A DNA stretch of 25,036 nt from Nemertoderma westbladi (GCA_032718475.1 JAUCBJ010001660.1:1-25036), one strand, 5' to 3'; shown: positions 1 to 8,803, numbered from the stretch's first letter. The notes: a model not told the origin generated them from the letters alone. A program made the numbers and translations.

Positions 1-3000
1 ATAGCGCACATTTCGGTTTGATGTTACTCACCTTACTCTGAGTCACATTGTGTACACTTGCTTTTTCTTCGGGCTTTCTCACCTGAATTCTCTTGGGAGA
101 CGTAGGAGGAGTTTTTCTTACCTGTTCTCTCCTGTCATTTGTTCGAGACTTGAATTTACTTACCTGATCTTTAGGCATTTTATTTACGTAATAAGATCTA
201 TCAGTGTCCTTCCCGCTATCTTCTCCTTGAGAAGTCTGGCTTTCGCCGTCGTCTGTATAACACACTGGTGTTACCTTTCTCCTAGAGACGGGTTTTTCAC
301 TTACCTTGTTTTCCGGTGTCTTCTCTCTGGACAGTTTCAGGAGCTGTAATTTCACTTCTCCATCTAGGAATAACATGAGATCAGACATGGTAGGGTCTCG
401 TCGTTGTTGTTCCATCATATATAACACTTTCTTATCCCAGCGTGTACCTACTCCACCCTTCGGTAAAGTAGAAGCCACTGCTCTAATAACCATAGCATTC
501 TGATACTCATGAGACTTACCTAGCCAATCTAATTGTCTACAGATCTCCTGAATCTCATCGGAAAACTCTATAATTCCGCTGCTAATAAACTTTCGGGGCG
601 CTACCAACTTTGCATACAAATACCCAGCTATGTTATTCCTATTACCATACCTGATGTTTAGTGTATCCCAAACTTGTCTTAATCCGTCTGGATGTCCAAT
701 AAACTTTAACGCCATTAACTTGGGAGATCCTTCCAAGCACTCGATGAGGAATCTAAGTTTCTCTCCATTAGACAGTACAGAGTTCTGTATGTTATCTTTG
801 TAATATTCATTAAAAGGTAACCATTTCATCTCATCTCCATTGAATTTGACGATCTCTCCCACCTTCACCGCTTGCCGGGCTTCGGTTCTAGCCATTTGAC
901 GCGTAAAACTTTCTTGGGCCATCGTGTTATTTAATATCGAGTTATCGGTATATAAATTTCTCGGATTATGATCAGTTCTATAGGGAATGTCATTATCAAC
1001 AGGTCTATAATTACCCTTAATAGGGTTCACTATAGGAGTTTCTACTTCGCTAGCAGTATATATGCGTGTAGGCTCCACACCTTGCGCATGAGATACTTCA
1101 GACCTAACAGGTTGACACATTGTTACTGAGGGTGGTGGTATACCTCTTTGTGTATTTACTAATTTATCGCGTTCTAGCGCGATACTTTGCTGCACTTCTT
1201 GCAACTCTAGCCTACTTTCCCTTATTGTGCCTTTGAATTGCTGAACCGTCTCCTGCATCTGCCCGAGCAGGAGATCCATCCCCCGCCGTCTCTCGTCCAC
1301 CCATTCGACCGCCGAAGCGGGAGTCGCCATCGTTGTAGCGGGCGGACGAGGGACAACGGGCGACAAATTAGGAATATTTCGCTCGGGGTCCAGGACCTGA
1401 ACTGTCTCCTGGGCAGTTCTACTGGGCACAGGTAGCTTAGTGCTATGCAGAGGGAATTTAGAGGTAGCTTCAGGGAGCACAGGTGTGTCTATCACCGAAG
1501 GGGTGATTTCAAAAACAGGCCTAATTATTTCAGGCTCATCTACTATAGTAGGGAGTCTTTCTATTTTAATTATTAGGTCTGTGGGTTCTGTACTGCCTAA
1601 GTTGGTGTTATTTAGTTGCCTTCTAACAGCTGGAGGCAAATCAGGCAATTTCTGACGGTGGAATGTTCTTTTACGTCTGCTTAGACGAGATCTATTTCCT
1701 TTGCCTTCAGTATCGGTGGTATCGCCTTCTTCAGATGATGTATATCCCTGTCTTTTGGGAGTAGATCGATTCATCATCTGCATATTACTAGCTGTTAACT
1801 GTTTACTGAAGTCGTCTTGCTTCTCTTGAAGATTTTCCAACTCCAGTTGGGCGATCTCTTCAGCCGCTCTCCGTTCTGCTTCCGCCACCGCTGCCACTTT
1901 TGCCTCTGCCGCTGCCGCTTTTGCCTCTGCCGCTGCTTCTGCTGCTGCCGCTTTTGCCTCTGCCTCTGCTTCTGCTGCTGCCGCTTTTGCCTCTGCCTCT
2001 GCTTCTGCTGCTGCCGCTTTTGCCTTTGCCTCTGCTTCTGCCGCTGCCGCTTTTGCCTTTGCCTCTGCTTCTGCTGCTGCCGCTTTTGCCTCTGCCGCTG
2101 CTTCTGCCAAGGTCGCTTTTCTTTCTGCCTCTGCCACTGCTGCTATCTTTCTGTCTTCTATACGTTTTTTCCTTACTTGTTCTTCTTGGTCTCTAGCGAT
2201 GCGGAGTTGTTCATCGAATTTAGCTTGGTTCGCCGCTAACCTATCCACATCAATTGCATCCAACACACGCTGGGCTCCTTCACTATTAGGGCTAAGTCCA
2301 TCTAGCCTTCTCCTCAACTCTTCATCTCCCAAAAAACGCTGATAGTCCGACAGATAGATGTCAATGGCATCCTTCTTATGCGGTTTCTCTGCCGTCGCTT
2401 CACTTTCCACTTGGGAAAAAGTAGCGTCCGTTGATTCTCCATGGGTTGAGCGCTCTTCCAGCTGAGCTTTCCACTGAGCTGTTCCTTGAACCTGGCGACT
2501 CACCCGTTGAAACCAAGTCTTTACGGCAACTTGCAACGACGTGTCTTGTCTTCTTTTAGAAGCCTCCTCAAAGGCTGATAAGATTAGCCTAATTCGCAGA
2601 ATTCTTTCTCTAACTTGATAAAGCAGTTGTCCCTGCTCTTGAGGTCCTTGAGGTTGTTTAAACAGTTGTTTTTCTACTCGCTCCATAGAGCTGAAGAATC
2701 CTTGTGCGTATCCGGCTGCGGACCTCTTCCATACAGCTGGATCGATGGTTTCCTTGGCTACTCCCATCCGGTGTATGTCTTCCCAGACAGCTTCTGATAA
2801 ATCAAACGGGAGTCCGGGTCCGGGGAAGTTCCATTGCGACTCGACCATAGACTTCAGTTCTTCCCTTGTGTATCCCTCATAACGATCTTTAGTGGATCGC
2901 TTACTTCTCGCCCAATCGATCTGGTGTTCTTCCACCGCAATCAATAACCTAGTGAGTACGGCTGCAGGAAGGATGAGAAGGGGATCCGAATAAACCGCAT

Positions 3001-3322
3001 CCGTCATCTTTGCTCCGCGCTCGGGTGTCAGTTCTACAGTATCTTCACTACTGGAGCTGTCGGGCCGCTGAGAAATAAGTTCTTGGCTCGCGGGTTGTTG
3101 CTGTTCCGCTGCTTCTTGGTCCCGCTTGACCTGAGCTCGAGTGCCTATGATAGACCTACGATGTTGGACCAGCCTAGGTTCTGTTATTACTACTGGAGGG
3201 ATGACCTTCCTCACAGTGGGAGGTGAACTGAACTTAGGACTAGACGGTTCTACACCTCTATCTGAGTCGCAGATAGTTACATCTAATAAACTGTCTGACA
3301 GGTTCTGCTTAGTATCAGACAT
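1..3322 (-). CDS. gag: BEL/Pao-type retrotransposon Gag (partial, C-terminus and any Pol off the left edge)
   Basis: An uninterrupted minus-strand frame runs from the ATG at 3322-3320 to the window edge, 1107 complete codons without a stop. The start is the first Met after an in-frame TAA at 3331-3329. Residues 1-380 are unrecognised, rich in Ser, Glu and Gln. Residues about 395-490 are an Ala/Glu/Lys coiled coil. Residues about 500-810 are Pro/Ser/Thr-rich linker with a short helical stretch. Residues about 818-1000 resemble the BEL/Pao Gag core (DUF1759-like): a KFNGDEMKW opening, then LSNGEKLRFLIECLEG, a WDTLNIRYG helix and LPKGGVGTRW. The last residues are basic and end in KPKCA, where BEL Gags begin their zinc knuckles. 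Gag binds genomic RNA and builds the retroelement particle. At over 1100 residues before the knuckle it is much longer than usual for the family. The intact frame suggests a recent insertion. Recognition is by eye; no search was run. Confidence 0.75.
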   Translation of the reverse strand, partial: MSDTKQNLSDSLLDVTICDSDRGVEPSSPKFSSPPTVRKVIPPVVITEPRLVQHRRSIIGTRAQVKRDQEAAEQQQPASQELISQRPDSSSSEDTVELTPERGAKMTDAVYSDPLLILPAAVLTRLLIAVEEHQIDWARSKRSTKDRYEGYTREELKSMVESQWNFPGPGLPFDLSEAVWEDIHRMGVAKETIDPAVWKRSAAGYAQGFFSSMERVEKQLFKQPQGPQEQGQLLYQVRERILRIRLILSAFEEASKRRQDTSLQVAVKTWFQRVSRQVQGTAQWKAQLEERSTHGESTDATFSQVESEATAEKPHKKDAIDIYLSDYQRFLGDEELRRRLDGLSPNSEGAQRVLDAIDVDRLAANQAKFDEQLRIARDQEEQVRKKRIEDRKIAAVAEAERKATLAEAAAEAKAAAAEAEAKAKAAAAEAEAKAKAAAAEAEAEAKAAAAEAEAEAKAAAAEAAAEAKAAAAEAKVAAVAEAERRAAEEIAQLELENLQEKQDDFSKQLTASNMQMMNRSTPKRQGYTSSEEGDTTDTEGKGNRSRLSRRKRTFHRQKLPDLPPAVRRQLNNTNLGSTEPTDLIIKIERLPTIVDEPEIIRPVFEITPSVIDTPVLPEATSKFPLHSTKLPVPSRTAQETVQVLDPERNIPNLSPVVPRPPATTMATPASAVEWVDERRRGMDLLLGQMQETVQQFKGTIRESRLELQEVQQSIALERDKLVNTQRGIPPPSVTMCQPVRSEVSHAQGVEPTRIYTASEVETPIVNPIKGNYRPVDNDIPYRTDHNPRNLYTDNSILNNTMAQESFTRQMARTEARQAVKVGEIVKFNGDEMKWLPFNEYYKDNIQNSVLSNGEKLRFLIECLEGSPKLMALKFIGHPDGLRQVWDTLNIRYGNRNNIAGYLYAKLVAPRKFISSGIIEFSDEIQEICRQLDWLGKSHEYQNAMVIRAVASTLPKGGVGTRWDKKVLYMMEQQRRDPTMSDLMLFLDGEVKLQLLKLSREKTPENKVSEKPVSRRKVTPVCYTDDGESQTSQGEDSGKDTDRSYYVNKMPKDQVSKFKSRTNDRREQVRKTPPTSPKRIQVRKPEEKASVHNVTQSKVSNIKPKCAL
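26..521 (-). promoter_or_regulatory. Cluster of six consensus-like 5' splice-site motifs within gag
   Basis: On the minus strand, matches to the animal splice donor (MAG|GTRAGW) occur at 521-513 (TAGGTAAGT), 307-299 (AAGGTAAGT), 166-158 (CAGGTAAGT), 124-116 (CAGGTAAGA), 87-77 (CAGGTGAGA) and 37-26 (AAGGTGAGT), with a weaker one near 270. Most encode Q/K-V-S/R inside the basic tail of Gag, but the 521 copy is in another frame. They may be alternative donors for spliced subgenomic RNAs, or a by-product of a repeated protein motif. No acceptor is in view. Confidence 0.5.
1875..2110 (-). repeat. 33-bp coding repeat encoding an 11-residue (hendecad) Ala/Glu/Lys coiled coil
   Basis: About six to seven copies of a 33-bp unit lie inside the Gag frame and encode variants of AAAEAEAEAKA. 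An 11-residue periodicity with acidic and basic residues in fixed places suits a right-handed or straight hendecad coiled coil, which in a Gag could mediate multimerisation (inference). The repeat makes other frames open too, including Leu/Pro/Cys-rich plus-strand frames over 1817-2239 that are only shadows. Confidence 0.8.
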
Positions 3323-3983
3323 GTTTGTTTACACAGTTGAATGTCTACTGCAATTACAGTCTAAGTAACCCTTAGAATTCAGAAAGTAAGAGTTAGTAGA
3401 GAAGTTAGTAAGAGGGTACAGTACCGTTAGTAGTAAGAGTTAGTAGAGAAGTTAGTAAGAGGGTACGTATAGTACCGGTAGTAAGAGTTAGTAGAGAAGT
3501 TAGTAAGAGGGTACGTAGTACCGTTAGTAGTAAGAGTTAGTAAAGAAGTTAGTAAGAGGGTACGTATAGTACCGTTAGTAGTAAGAGTTAGTGGTAGGAG
3601 GATATGTAATATATAGTATACAGTAAGAGTTAGTAAAATTAGTTAGAAAAGTTAGTAAAGTTAGTGGTGAGTAGCGAGAGGGGGGCACGTGGGTACAGCT
3701 GGACAGATCGTGTAGGCCACACGAGACATACTGCTGTACTGCACAAGCCCATAGAGTAGGCCAGAATATGGATTAGAATAGGAATAATCCATTAGTAAAT
3801 AGAATAGCACAGTTATAGGATTAAAAATAAATGTTAAAAAAAATATAAATTAGACAAATTATGGTAACAGTAGGGAAAATATTCCAGAATATAATTAAAG
3901 TAACGGACAGAATTACGAAATTTAGTAGAATTTAGAACTTTTAGAAAATAAGGTAGGAAAATTAGGCAATAACCTAACATTCA
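3323..3983. other. Intergenic region between the divergent gag and exonuclease/CCHC genes
   Basis: These 660 bp separate two genes transcribed away from each other, so they should hold the 5' leaders and possibly a bidirectional promoter. The left part carries a minisatellite. The right part (3770-3980) is A/T-rich with a high A content on the plus strand. No LTR boundary, primer-binding site or clear TATA box was recognised. Nothing here matches the LTR at 7342-7919. Confidence 0.6.
3386..3583. repeat. Minisatellite of ~47-53 bp units, about four full copies
   Basis: Four near-identical units begin with AGTAAGAGTTAGTA, continue with GAAGTTAGTAAGAGGGTACG and end in a TAGTACCGTTAGT-like segment. 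Partial, decayed copies continue to about 3665. The units differ mainly by small indels near GTACGTATAGTACC, which is itself partly palindromic. Confidence 0.9.
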
Positions 3984-6646
3984 GTGAGAGATAGGCCATT
4001 ATCGGACCGCACAGACCATCCTAACTACATCACTCACTTATATTGTGCCTTGGCAAGGCCCCACCTTATAGGTGAGCGATCGGGAGAGTTCGAAATGGTG
4101 GAGAAACTTGTTCGAAAGAGAAAGGCGGAGTTGGGAGGAAAGGAGATACTGGTGGATTTCACCGAAAGGCATCCGGAAGAGAAGACGAGGGGATACTACG
4201 AGCGGTTAGAGAGGGGTCACAAAGCGCGAGCGCTGCAGGACCATTTCAGGGAGGTGCACGAACAGCGGCTGGTCGGGACCTATGGGACACCATCGCTAGA
4301 CAATGCGATCTTCAAGCATTTCCACTACGTGGTGAAGGGAGATGAGGCGAAGTTCGGGATACCAAAGTATCCAAAGGAACCACCAAGAAAGGACTGGAAG
4401 AGGTTCGTAGAGTCCGTCAGCAGGGGAGGATACATGGTCCTGGACGATGAGGGGACCATGGAAGACGAGGAAGGTTCGAGAAGAGGGTCGGCGGGGTCAG
4501 CCAGAACCATACTCCTGCATTTGGCCGCGCCAAAATGGGGATATTTTCCTGTTCGATCTGGGAACGTATGGGAAGAAGAATGGGCCGATGTTAAACCGGT
4601 TGCCAAAGGCGGTGCAAACCCTAGTGAGAGAGAAGTCGACGATAAAGGTGGGATCAGCGATCCGCGACGATGCGGAGAGGATCATCGGTCCGGAGACCCC
4701 CAACCTCCTGGACATGCAGACGGTCTACATGGCTATGACAGCGCCAGACGGGTTGGGACTAGTAGAGAACGCAGGCCATTGTGGAGCGGTGGCGATTGGC
4801 CAGCTAATGGGGCTCATATGTCACAAACCAATGGACTGGAGTAAATTCAGAGAGGAGTACGGAGCGGAGTTGGCGAACTCGTTGAAGTGGGGAGCGAGAC
4901 CGGGGAAGCAAGAGGTGTATCAATTCCGGAGAGGAGCGATAAAGGTATATCAGAAGCGATATATCCTGCAGGAGGACTGGATAATGATAGGTTTGCTAAA
5001 CCTATTCATAACCGTGGTTATCGAGAGAGAACCAACGGAATTCCTGCTATCGGGATCACCCCTGAACTACAGAAGAGCCTTCAAAGCGGCTTTCGAGGGT
5101 CTGGTAGACCACCCGGGGCTGAAGGGCGAGTCGGTATACTATAACTGCCGATATCTAGTAGACGGGGAGGTGGATATGCCATATCAGAGGTGGGAGCAGC
5201 TAGAGGCGGATAGACGAGAGGCGAAGCGATTGGAAGAAATCGCTAGGCGAGAAAGGAAGGAGGCAGAAGAAAGGGAGGCGGAAGTTAGAGGAGAGAGCTA
5301 CGGATTCGAGGAACAGGCGGCCTTAGACGAGCTACACTGGACATCAGGGAGTTCGGGGGAGTCTCTAGGGCGAGAATTGGGGTGGACGGTGGGATCACCG
5401 AAACAGTCGACATTGGGATTGCAGACGATGCCCATACCAGCGGGCGCCGAGGGCCTGAGGCCAGGGGAACTGGAAGGATGGAGAGTCACGGGCGAGAGCC
5501 AAGGTGGGAAGGGTCACAGTGGATCCACCGGGATACCGGGATTGGAGCCACTCGCAGAGGAGGACGAGGATGACGACGAGTTCGGAGAGATGCCGCCCAT
5601 CTGAGAATCGGCCACTCGGACACGGACTGGGTTGGCGGGAGGGTGGTGACGGCCAGCGGGGCGAGGGCCTTCTGGGATAAACCCAGCAAGCGGGCCTGGG
5701 TGCATGAGGAGCCGGCGATGGATTTCGCGGGGAGCACCATCAGGTTGGGCGAGCAACCGGGAACGGCACCACGGGTAGTATTCGGAGAAACGATGCCCGG
5801 GCGGGGCGAGGAGATAGACGTGGACAGGGACGCTAACATCCAGAAGTTCGCTTACCAGCGACTCCACAGACCGAGGAGATCGCTTGGGACGAAAGACGAC
5901 GTGGGGCGGGAGGCATTGGTACTCGGCTGCGATTACTGCGGGAGGCAGACTCACCAGGAAAGGAACTGCTTGTACCGATTCCAGAAAGGGACTAGCTGTC
6001 TCTACTGCCGCGAGTCGAGTCATAGGATGGGGCGTGTCCACGGTTGCACAACCGGTGCTCTAAGTGCAACTTCCGGGGGCACTACGGACGCCAGTGCAAC
6101 TGGATGGACGACGAGGAGAAGTTTAGGATCTTCGAGGAGTGGGCTGATGTCGGTGCCATGACCCGGCAGCGGATGAAGGCCCAGGAATTCCGGTGGGGCT
6201 TCTTTAATATCAACCAGGAGGCCCGCCTGGAAATCATTAAACGGAGACTTCCGTTTACTTATCAGGAGGTGTCAACGGCGGCGTCGTATGCCGGAGTGAT
6301 AAATACGCAGAGGTATTTGGACAGGTGGACACCACAGAACCGGGGAGAGTTCAGACATTTCTTGGCGGAGCATGTGCCGCGGGCTATGAAAGTGATCCTA
6401 TGGGACGCCACTAGGGGGAAACAACATGGCCATTCGGAGGGGCCACCCGCGAAGCGATACCGGGAGCTAATAACACCAGCGCCCAGGGAGTCGACGACAG
6501 GAATCAGTAGACAGGTGACGGCGAGGACCAGGAACCTAAAAGGGGATAAGAGCAAGGGAGCGGCAGCGACCAGGAAACGACCGAGGGAGGAGGACGACAG
6601 AGGGAAGGAGTTGAGATGGTTCCCAAAGTCAGGTGGAACGAACTAG
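3978..6646 (+). pseudogene. Retroelement-associated gene: RNase D/EXD-like exonuclease domain plus three CCHC zinc knuckles, frameshifted
   Basis: The gene reads in three successive plus-strand frames: 3978 to about 4545, about 4545-5604, about 5600-6035, then about 6035-6646 (frames 0, 1, 0, 2). The first ATG is at 4095. Visible domains: a charged N-terminus; a DEDD-exonuclease-like pattern with motif I DDE at 4443-4451, the strands LLHLAAPKWGY and FLFDLG around the first break, motif II IKVGSAIRDD at 4642-4671 and a motif III-like YILQED at 4960-4977 with D one residue late; an acidic linker ending EEDEDDDEFGEM; and CCHC knuckles at 5928-5969, about 5997-6037 (split by a frameshift) and 6056-6097. 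The C-terminal region is basic with an NLS-like RKRPREE. Zinc knuckles point to a retroelement nucleic-acid-binding protein; the exonuclease call is by motif order only. Three breaks without other stops suggest recent decay, recoding or sequence errors. GC content is clearly above the neighbouring gag. It is divergent from gag and upstream of an LTR. Confidence 0.6.
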
Positions 6647-7278
6647 AACTTAGGTGTGGAGATGCCTGGAAGGCACCACATGAGAAGTAATACGAACTCC
6701 TAAGTGCAAATTGAATTAAAAGTGCAATTAGTATGTACGTATGTAATAATCATTAGTATAGTCACATAGCAAATATAATCAAAGGAAGTACTATAGTCAT
6801 ATAACCTTTTCCAATTAGCTACTGGGACTGGGGACCAATTGACTATGACAGGACGAGGCATTAGACGACTCCACACTTCTTGAGTGCGATGGCACAGGAG
6901 GGGAGGGTGAGGCTCGTCAGGGGTGAGTGGTTTAGTTAGAGGTTGAGTATAGAACGCGTGGAGGGAAGGAGAGTGCAATTCAAGTGTGGGGGGGGGGGAG
7001 GAGTAAGAGGTAGAGTGAGGGACAAGGATGTCCGAGAGTTAGAGTGGAGGAGAGGTTAGAGTCAGTTGGAGCGGAGTTAAAGTGGAGAGAGTAGTGGGGA
7101 GGTAAAATTGTGTGAGAAATCCACAATTGTCTCGACACGGGACACCAGATGTCTTGGTGCAACATAGATGAAGTTGCATCAAGAGAGGGTAGCTATATCA
7201 TACCCATAGGGAGCGGCCTGGAAAGCCGGCTCCGAGAAAGAGAACTCCACCTCACACCCGATAGTAGATCGGGATCCA
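6647..7278. other. Untranslated stretch between the CCHC gene and the LTR; purine-rich
   Basis: No coding signal. Just after the stop (6654-6682) a short hairpin pairs TGTGG with CCACA. From about 6890 to 7110 the plus strand is strongly purine-rich (GGAGAGG, GTGGAGAG types) and includes an 11-G run at 6988-6998. A further stem pairs AATTGTG and CACAATT around 7106-7128. This suits the 3' untranslated part of a plus-strand LTR element. Confidence 0.5.
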
Positions 7279-7362
7279 GCGGAATTGAAGCGCACTCGTT
7301 GGTGATGCTATCTTCTCACCGGGAAGATAGCATGGGGGGAGTGTGAGCGGATTCAATTCCGC
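7279..7362 (+). other. Nested hairpin spanning the polypurine tract and the LTR start
   Basis: An outer 11-bp perfect stem (GCGGAATTGAA at 7279-7289 with TTCAATTCCGC at 7352-7362) encloses an imperfect pairing of GCGCACTC with GAGTGTGAGC and an inner 11-bp perfect stem (ATGCTATCTTC at 7305-7315 with GAAGATAGCAT at 7323-7333, 7-nt loop). The G-rich tract GGGGGGAG (7334-7341) lies in the descending arm, directly before the LTR terminus. Confidence 0.8.
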
Positions 7363-7411
7363 CCACCACCCCATAAAGTTGGGAAGTTGCACCTTTTAGC
7401 AATATTGGGGA

Positions 7412-7440
7412 TACGAGGTTAATCCCCAATTAACCTCGTA
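7412..7440 (+). other. Perfect 11-bp hairpin inside the LTR
   Basis: TACGAGGTTAA (7412-7422) pairs with TTAACCTCGTA (7430-7440) across a 7-nt loop. It overlaps a second possible stem between ATTGGGGAT and ATCCCCAAT, so two mutually exclusive folds exist. Another stem (CGGTGAC at 7702-7708 with GTCACCG at 7720-7726) lies further on in the LTR. Confidence 0.75.
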
Positions 7441-7843
7441 CCACACACCCAATAAACAGGGACAACAAACCCCGAAGCGCCACACAAAGGGAGGTCAGAG
7501 GTTAAACCTCCGGAGAGGAAAGTGACAGCATCGTGGGGGAAACACTCCCACAAAGGTGAGAGCCGAGAATTAGGTTATTGGCCAATCAGAGCTAGGAAAT
7601 GCATCCGCTAGGTACAAGGGCCACAAGTAATGTAGCTAACCAATATATATTACCGGTCAGTATCCATCTCAATTCAGTTATCTCAGTCACAAAGGGCAGT
7701 ACGGTGACACTTTAACACCGTCACCGCCGTCACCAATTATATCACCAACTATATTGATTACCGGTCAACTTTGCTATCTGTTATCTCAACTTATATCGTA
7801 TACTATATTTTATACATCTGTTCATCAATAATATCGAAACAAC

Positions 7844-7849
7844 AATAAA
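7844..7849 (+). terminator. Polyadenylation signal AATAAA in the LTR
   Basis: AATAAA lies about 70 bp before the LTR end and about 195 bp after the TATA-like element, as expected for the R region of a plus-strand LTR. Confidence 0.5.
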
Positions 7850-7919
7850 CTCTTTTCATTCGCACGGCGGGGACGCTTACATAAACCAAAACCGGTCGGG
7901 ATCCCCTGATCCCGTCACA

Positions 7920-8348
7920 TAATTGAATTAATTGTAGTTGACTCCTGTATGCAATATGTATACAGGAGTCTCAACAGTTTTTCACATATTACTTTTTCGA
8001 TATTTCGATAGGCCTATACTATAATATGTTTTTGTTACGGTTACAGAGTCTAATAATCAGATAATGTACCGTATATTATTATTGAAATTTAGTAAATAAA
8101 AAATCGGCAGTGATCCCAACATTTACCTATTTTTAATCTCCCCTTGTAACACTTACCCTTTTTTAATCTGTCAAATTTACATATTTTTAATACGGATTTT
8201 ACCCCTTCTCGTCTGTCATGCTGTCAGGCTGTCATGCCTGTCTGCTTCTTTTCTTACATAGGCCTATTCAGATCTTAGCACAGTCCAGCAGTCAAACAGT
8301 TCTGAAGTTTGTAGTTCTGGACATGGGTGGGCACTCGGACAGGCATCC
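7920..8348. other. AT-rich spacer between the LTR and the MULE; one perfect hairpin
   Basis: No gene is seen. GACTCCTGTAT (7940-7950) pairs perfectly with ATACAGGAGTC (7960-7970) across a 9-nt loop. The rest is AT-rich sequence and short CTGTCATG-type repeats around 8210-8245. Confidence 0.6.
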
Positions 8349-8358
8349 AGACATCCCA
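8349..8358. repeat. Left target-site duplication of the MULE, AGACATCCCA
   Basis: This 10-bp sequence is repeated exactly at 14209-14218, immediately outside the other terminal inverted repeat. Mutator-like elements make 8-11 bp duplications, so the length fits. Confidence 0.85.
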
Positions 8359-8573
8359 ACAAGTCCCTAAAAGGTGCCACCCTGCTCCATAGCGCGGGAA
8401 ATTCAAATGATTGAAAGACATTTATCTATTCTGAGGCTTCGAGCAGCACGTGAATAACTAAGCTGACCGGTTAACTAGTCTGGGACTTCGAGCAGCACGT
8501 GAACAACTAAGCTGACTTGTTAACTTGTCTTGGACTTCGAGCAAAATTGAGGAGCGGGGGGGGGGGGGGGGGG
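8359..8573. repeat. Left terminal inverted repeat of the MULE
   Basis: About 70 bp of terminal sequence matches the inverse of the right end, then two 49-bp units start at 8437 and 8486 with a third begun at 8535, and an 18-G run closes it (8556-8573). Compared with the right end it lacks about 200 bp between the GACAT and TTATCTATTCTG segments, and it has 2 units rather than 21. Confidence 0.85.
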
Positions 8574-8637
8574 TAGTGTCTACATCATTGTCCAGAATAG
8601 GGTGTTTCCCTTCACTTCTATGGGGCTTTCTATTAGT

Positions 8638-8803
8638 AAACTGGAATAACAGCCACTGGAAAAACAGCCACTGGGTTTGCTGGAAAAACAGCCAGTCAAA
8701 GTTACAAAGTTGTTTAATTTTGCTGGAAAAACAGCCACTGTGAAAACTGGAATAACAGCCACTGGAAAAACAGCCAGTGGGTTTGCTGGAAAAACAGCCA
8801 TTC
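8638..8803. repeat. Duplicated cluster of short CTGGAAAAACAGCCA repeats
   Basis: A 55-bp block made of CTGGAATAACAGCCA and CTGGAAAAACAGCCA motifs joined by GGGTTTG occurs at about 8640-8695 and again at about 8746-8800, with a single motif between them. There is no coding sense; it lies between the left end and the transposase. The rest of 8574-9203 shows no gene. Confidence 0.75.

Larger units (their letters stand above)
7342..7919 (+). repeat. LTR of a retrotransposon (578 bp), read as the 3' LTR of a plus-strand element
   Basis: It begins TGTGAGCGG and ends GTCACA, giving a perfect TGTGA/TCACA terminal inverted repeat. The plus orientation is supported by the polypurine tract GGGGGGAG immediately upstream, a CCAAT box (7582-7586), a TATATAT (7644-7650) and AATAAA (7844-7849) near the end. 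Against this, the minus strand has a TATAAAA at 7814-7808, so a reversed orientation is not excluded. No second copy lies in the window, so the partner LTR and the target-site duplication cannot be checked; the next plus-strand bases are TAATT. Confidence 0.65.

Noticed and set aside
1817-2239. Plus-strand Leu/Pro/Cys-rich open frames
   Set aside because: Antisense shadows of the Ala/Glu repeat in the intact minus-strand gag; the composition is purely that of the 33-bp repeat.
3323-3983. A 5' LTR for the BEL gag
   Set aside because: No TG...CA pair with an adjacent TGG-type primer-binding site, and no second copy of this sequence in the window.
7153-7170. Primer-binding site (TGGTGCAACATAG)
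   Set aside because: Begins with TGG but its complement does not give a plausible tRNA T-arm and acceptor stem, and it is not adjacent to an LTR end.
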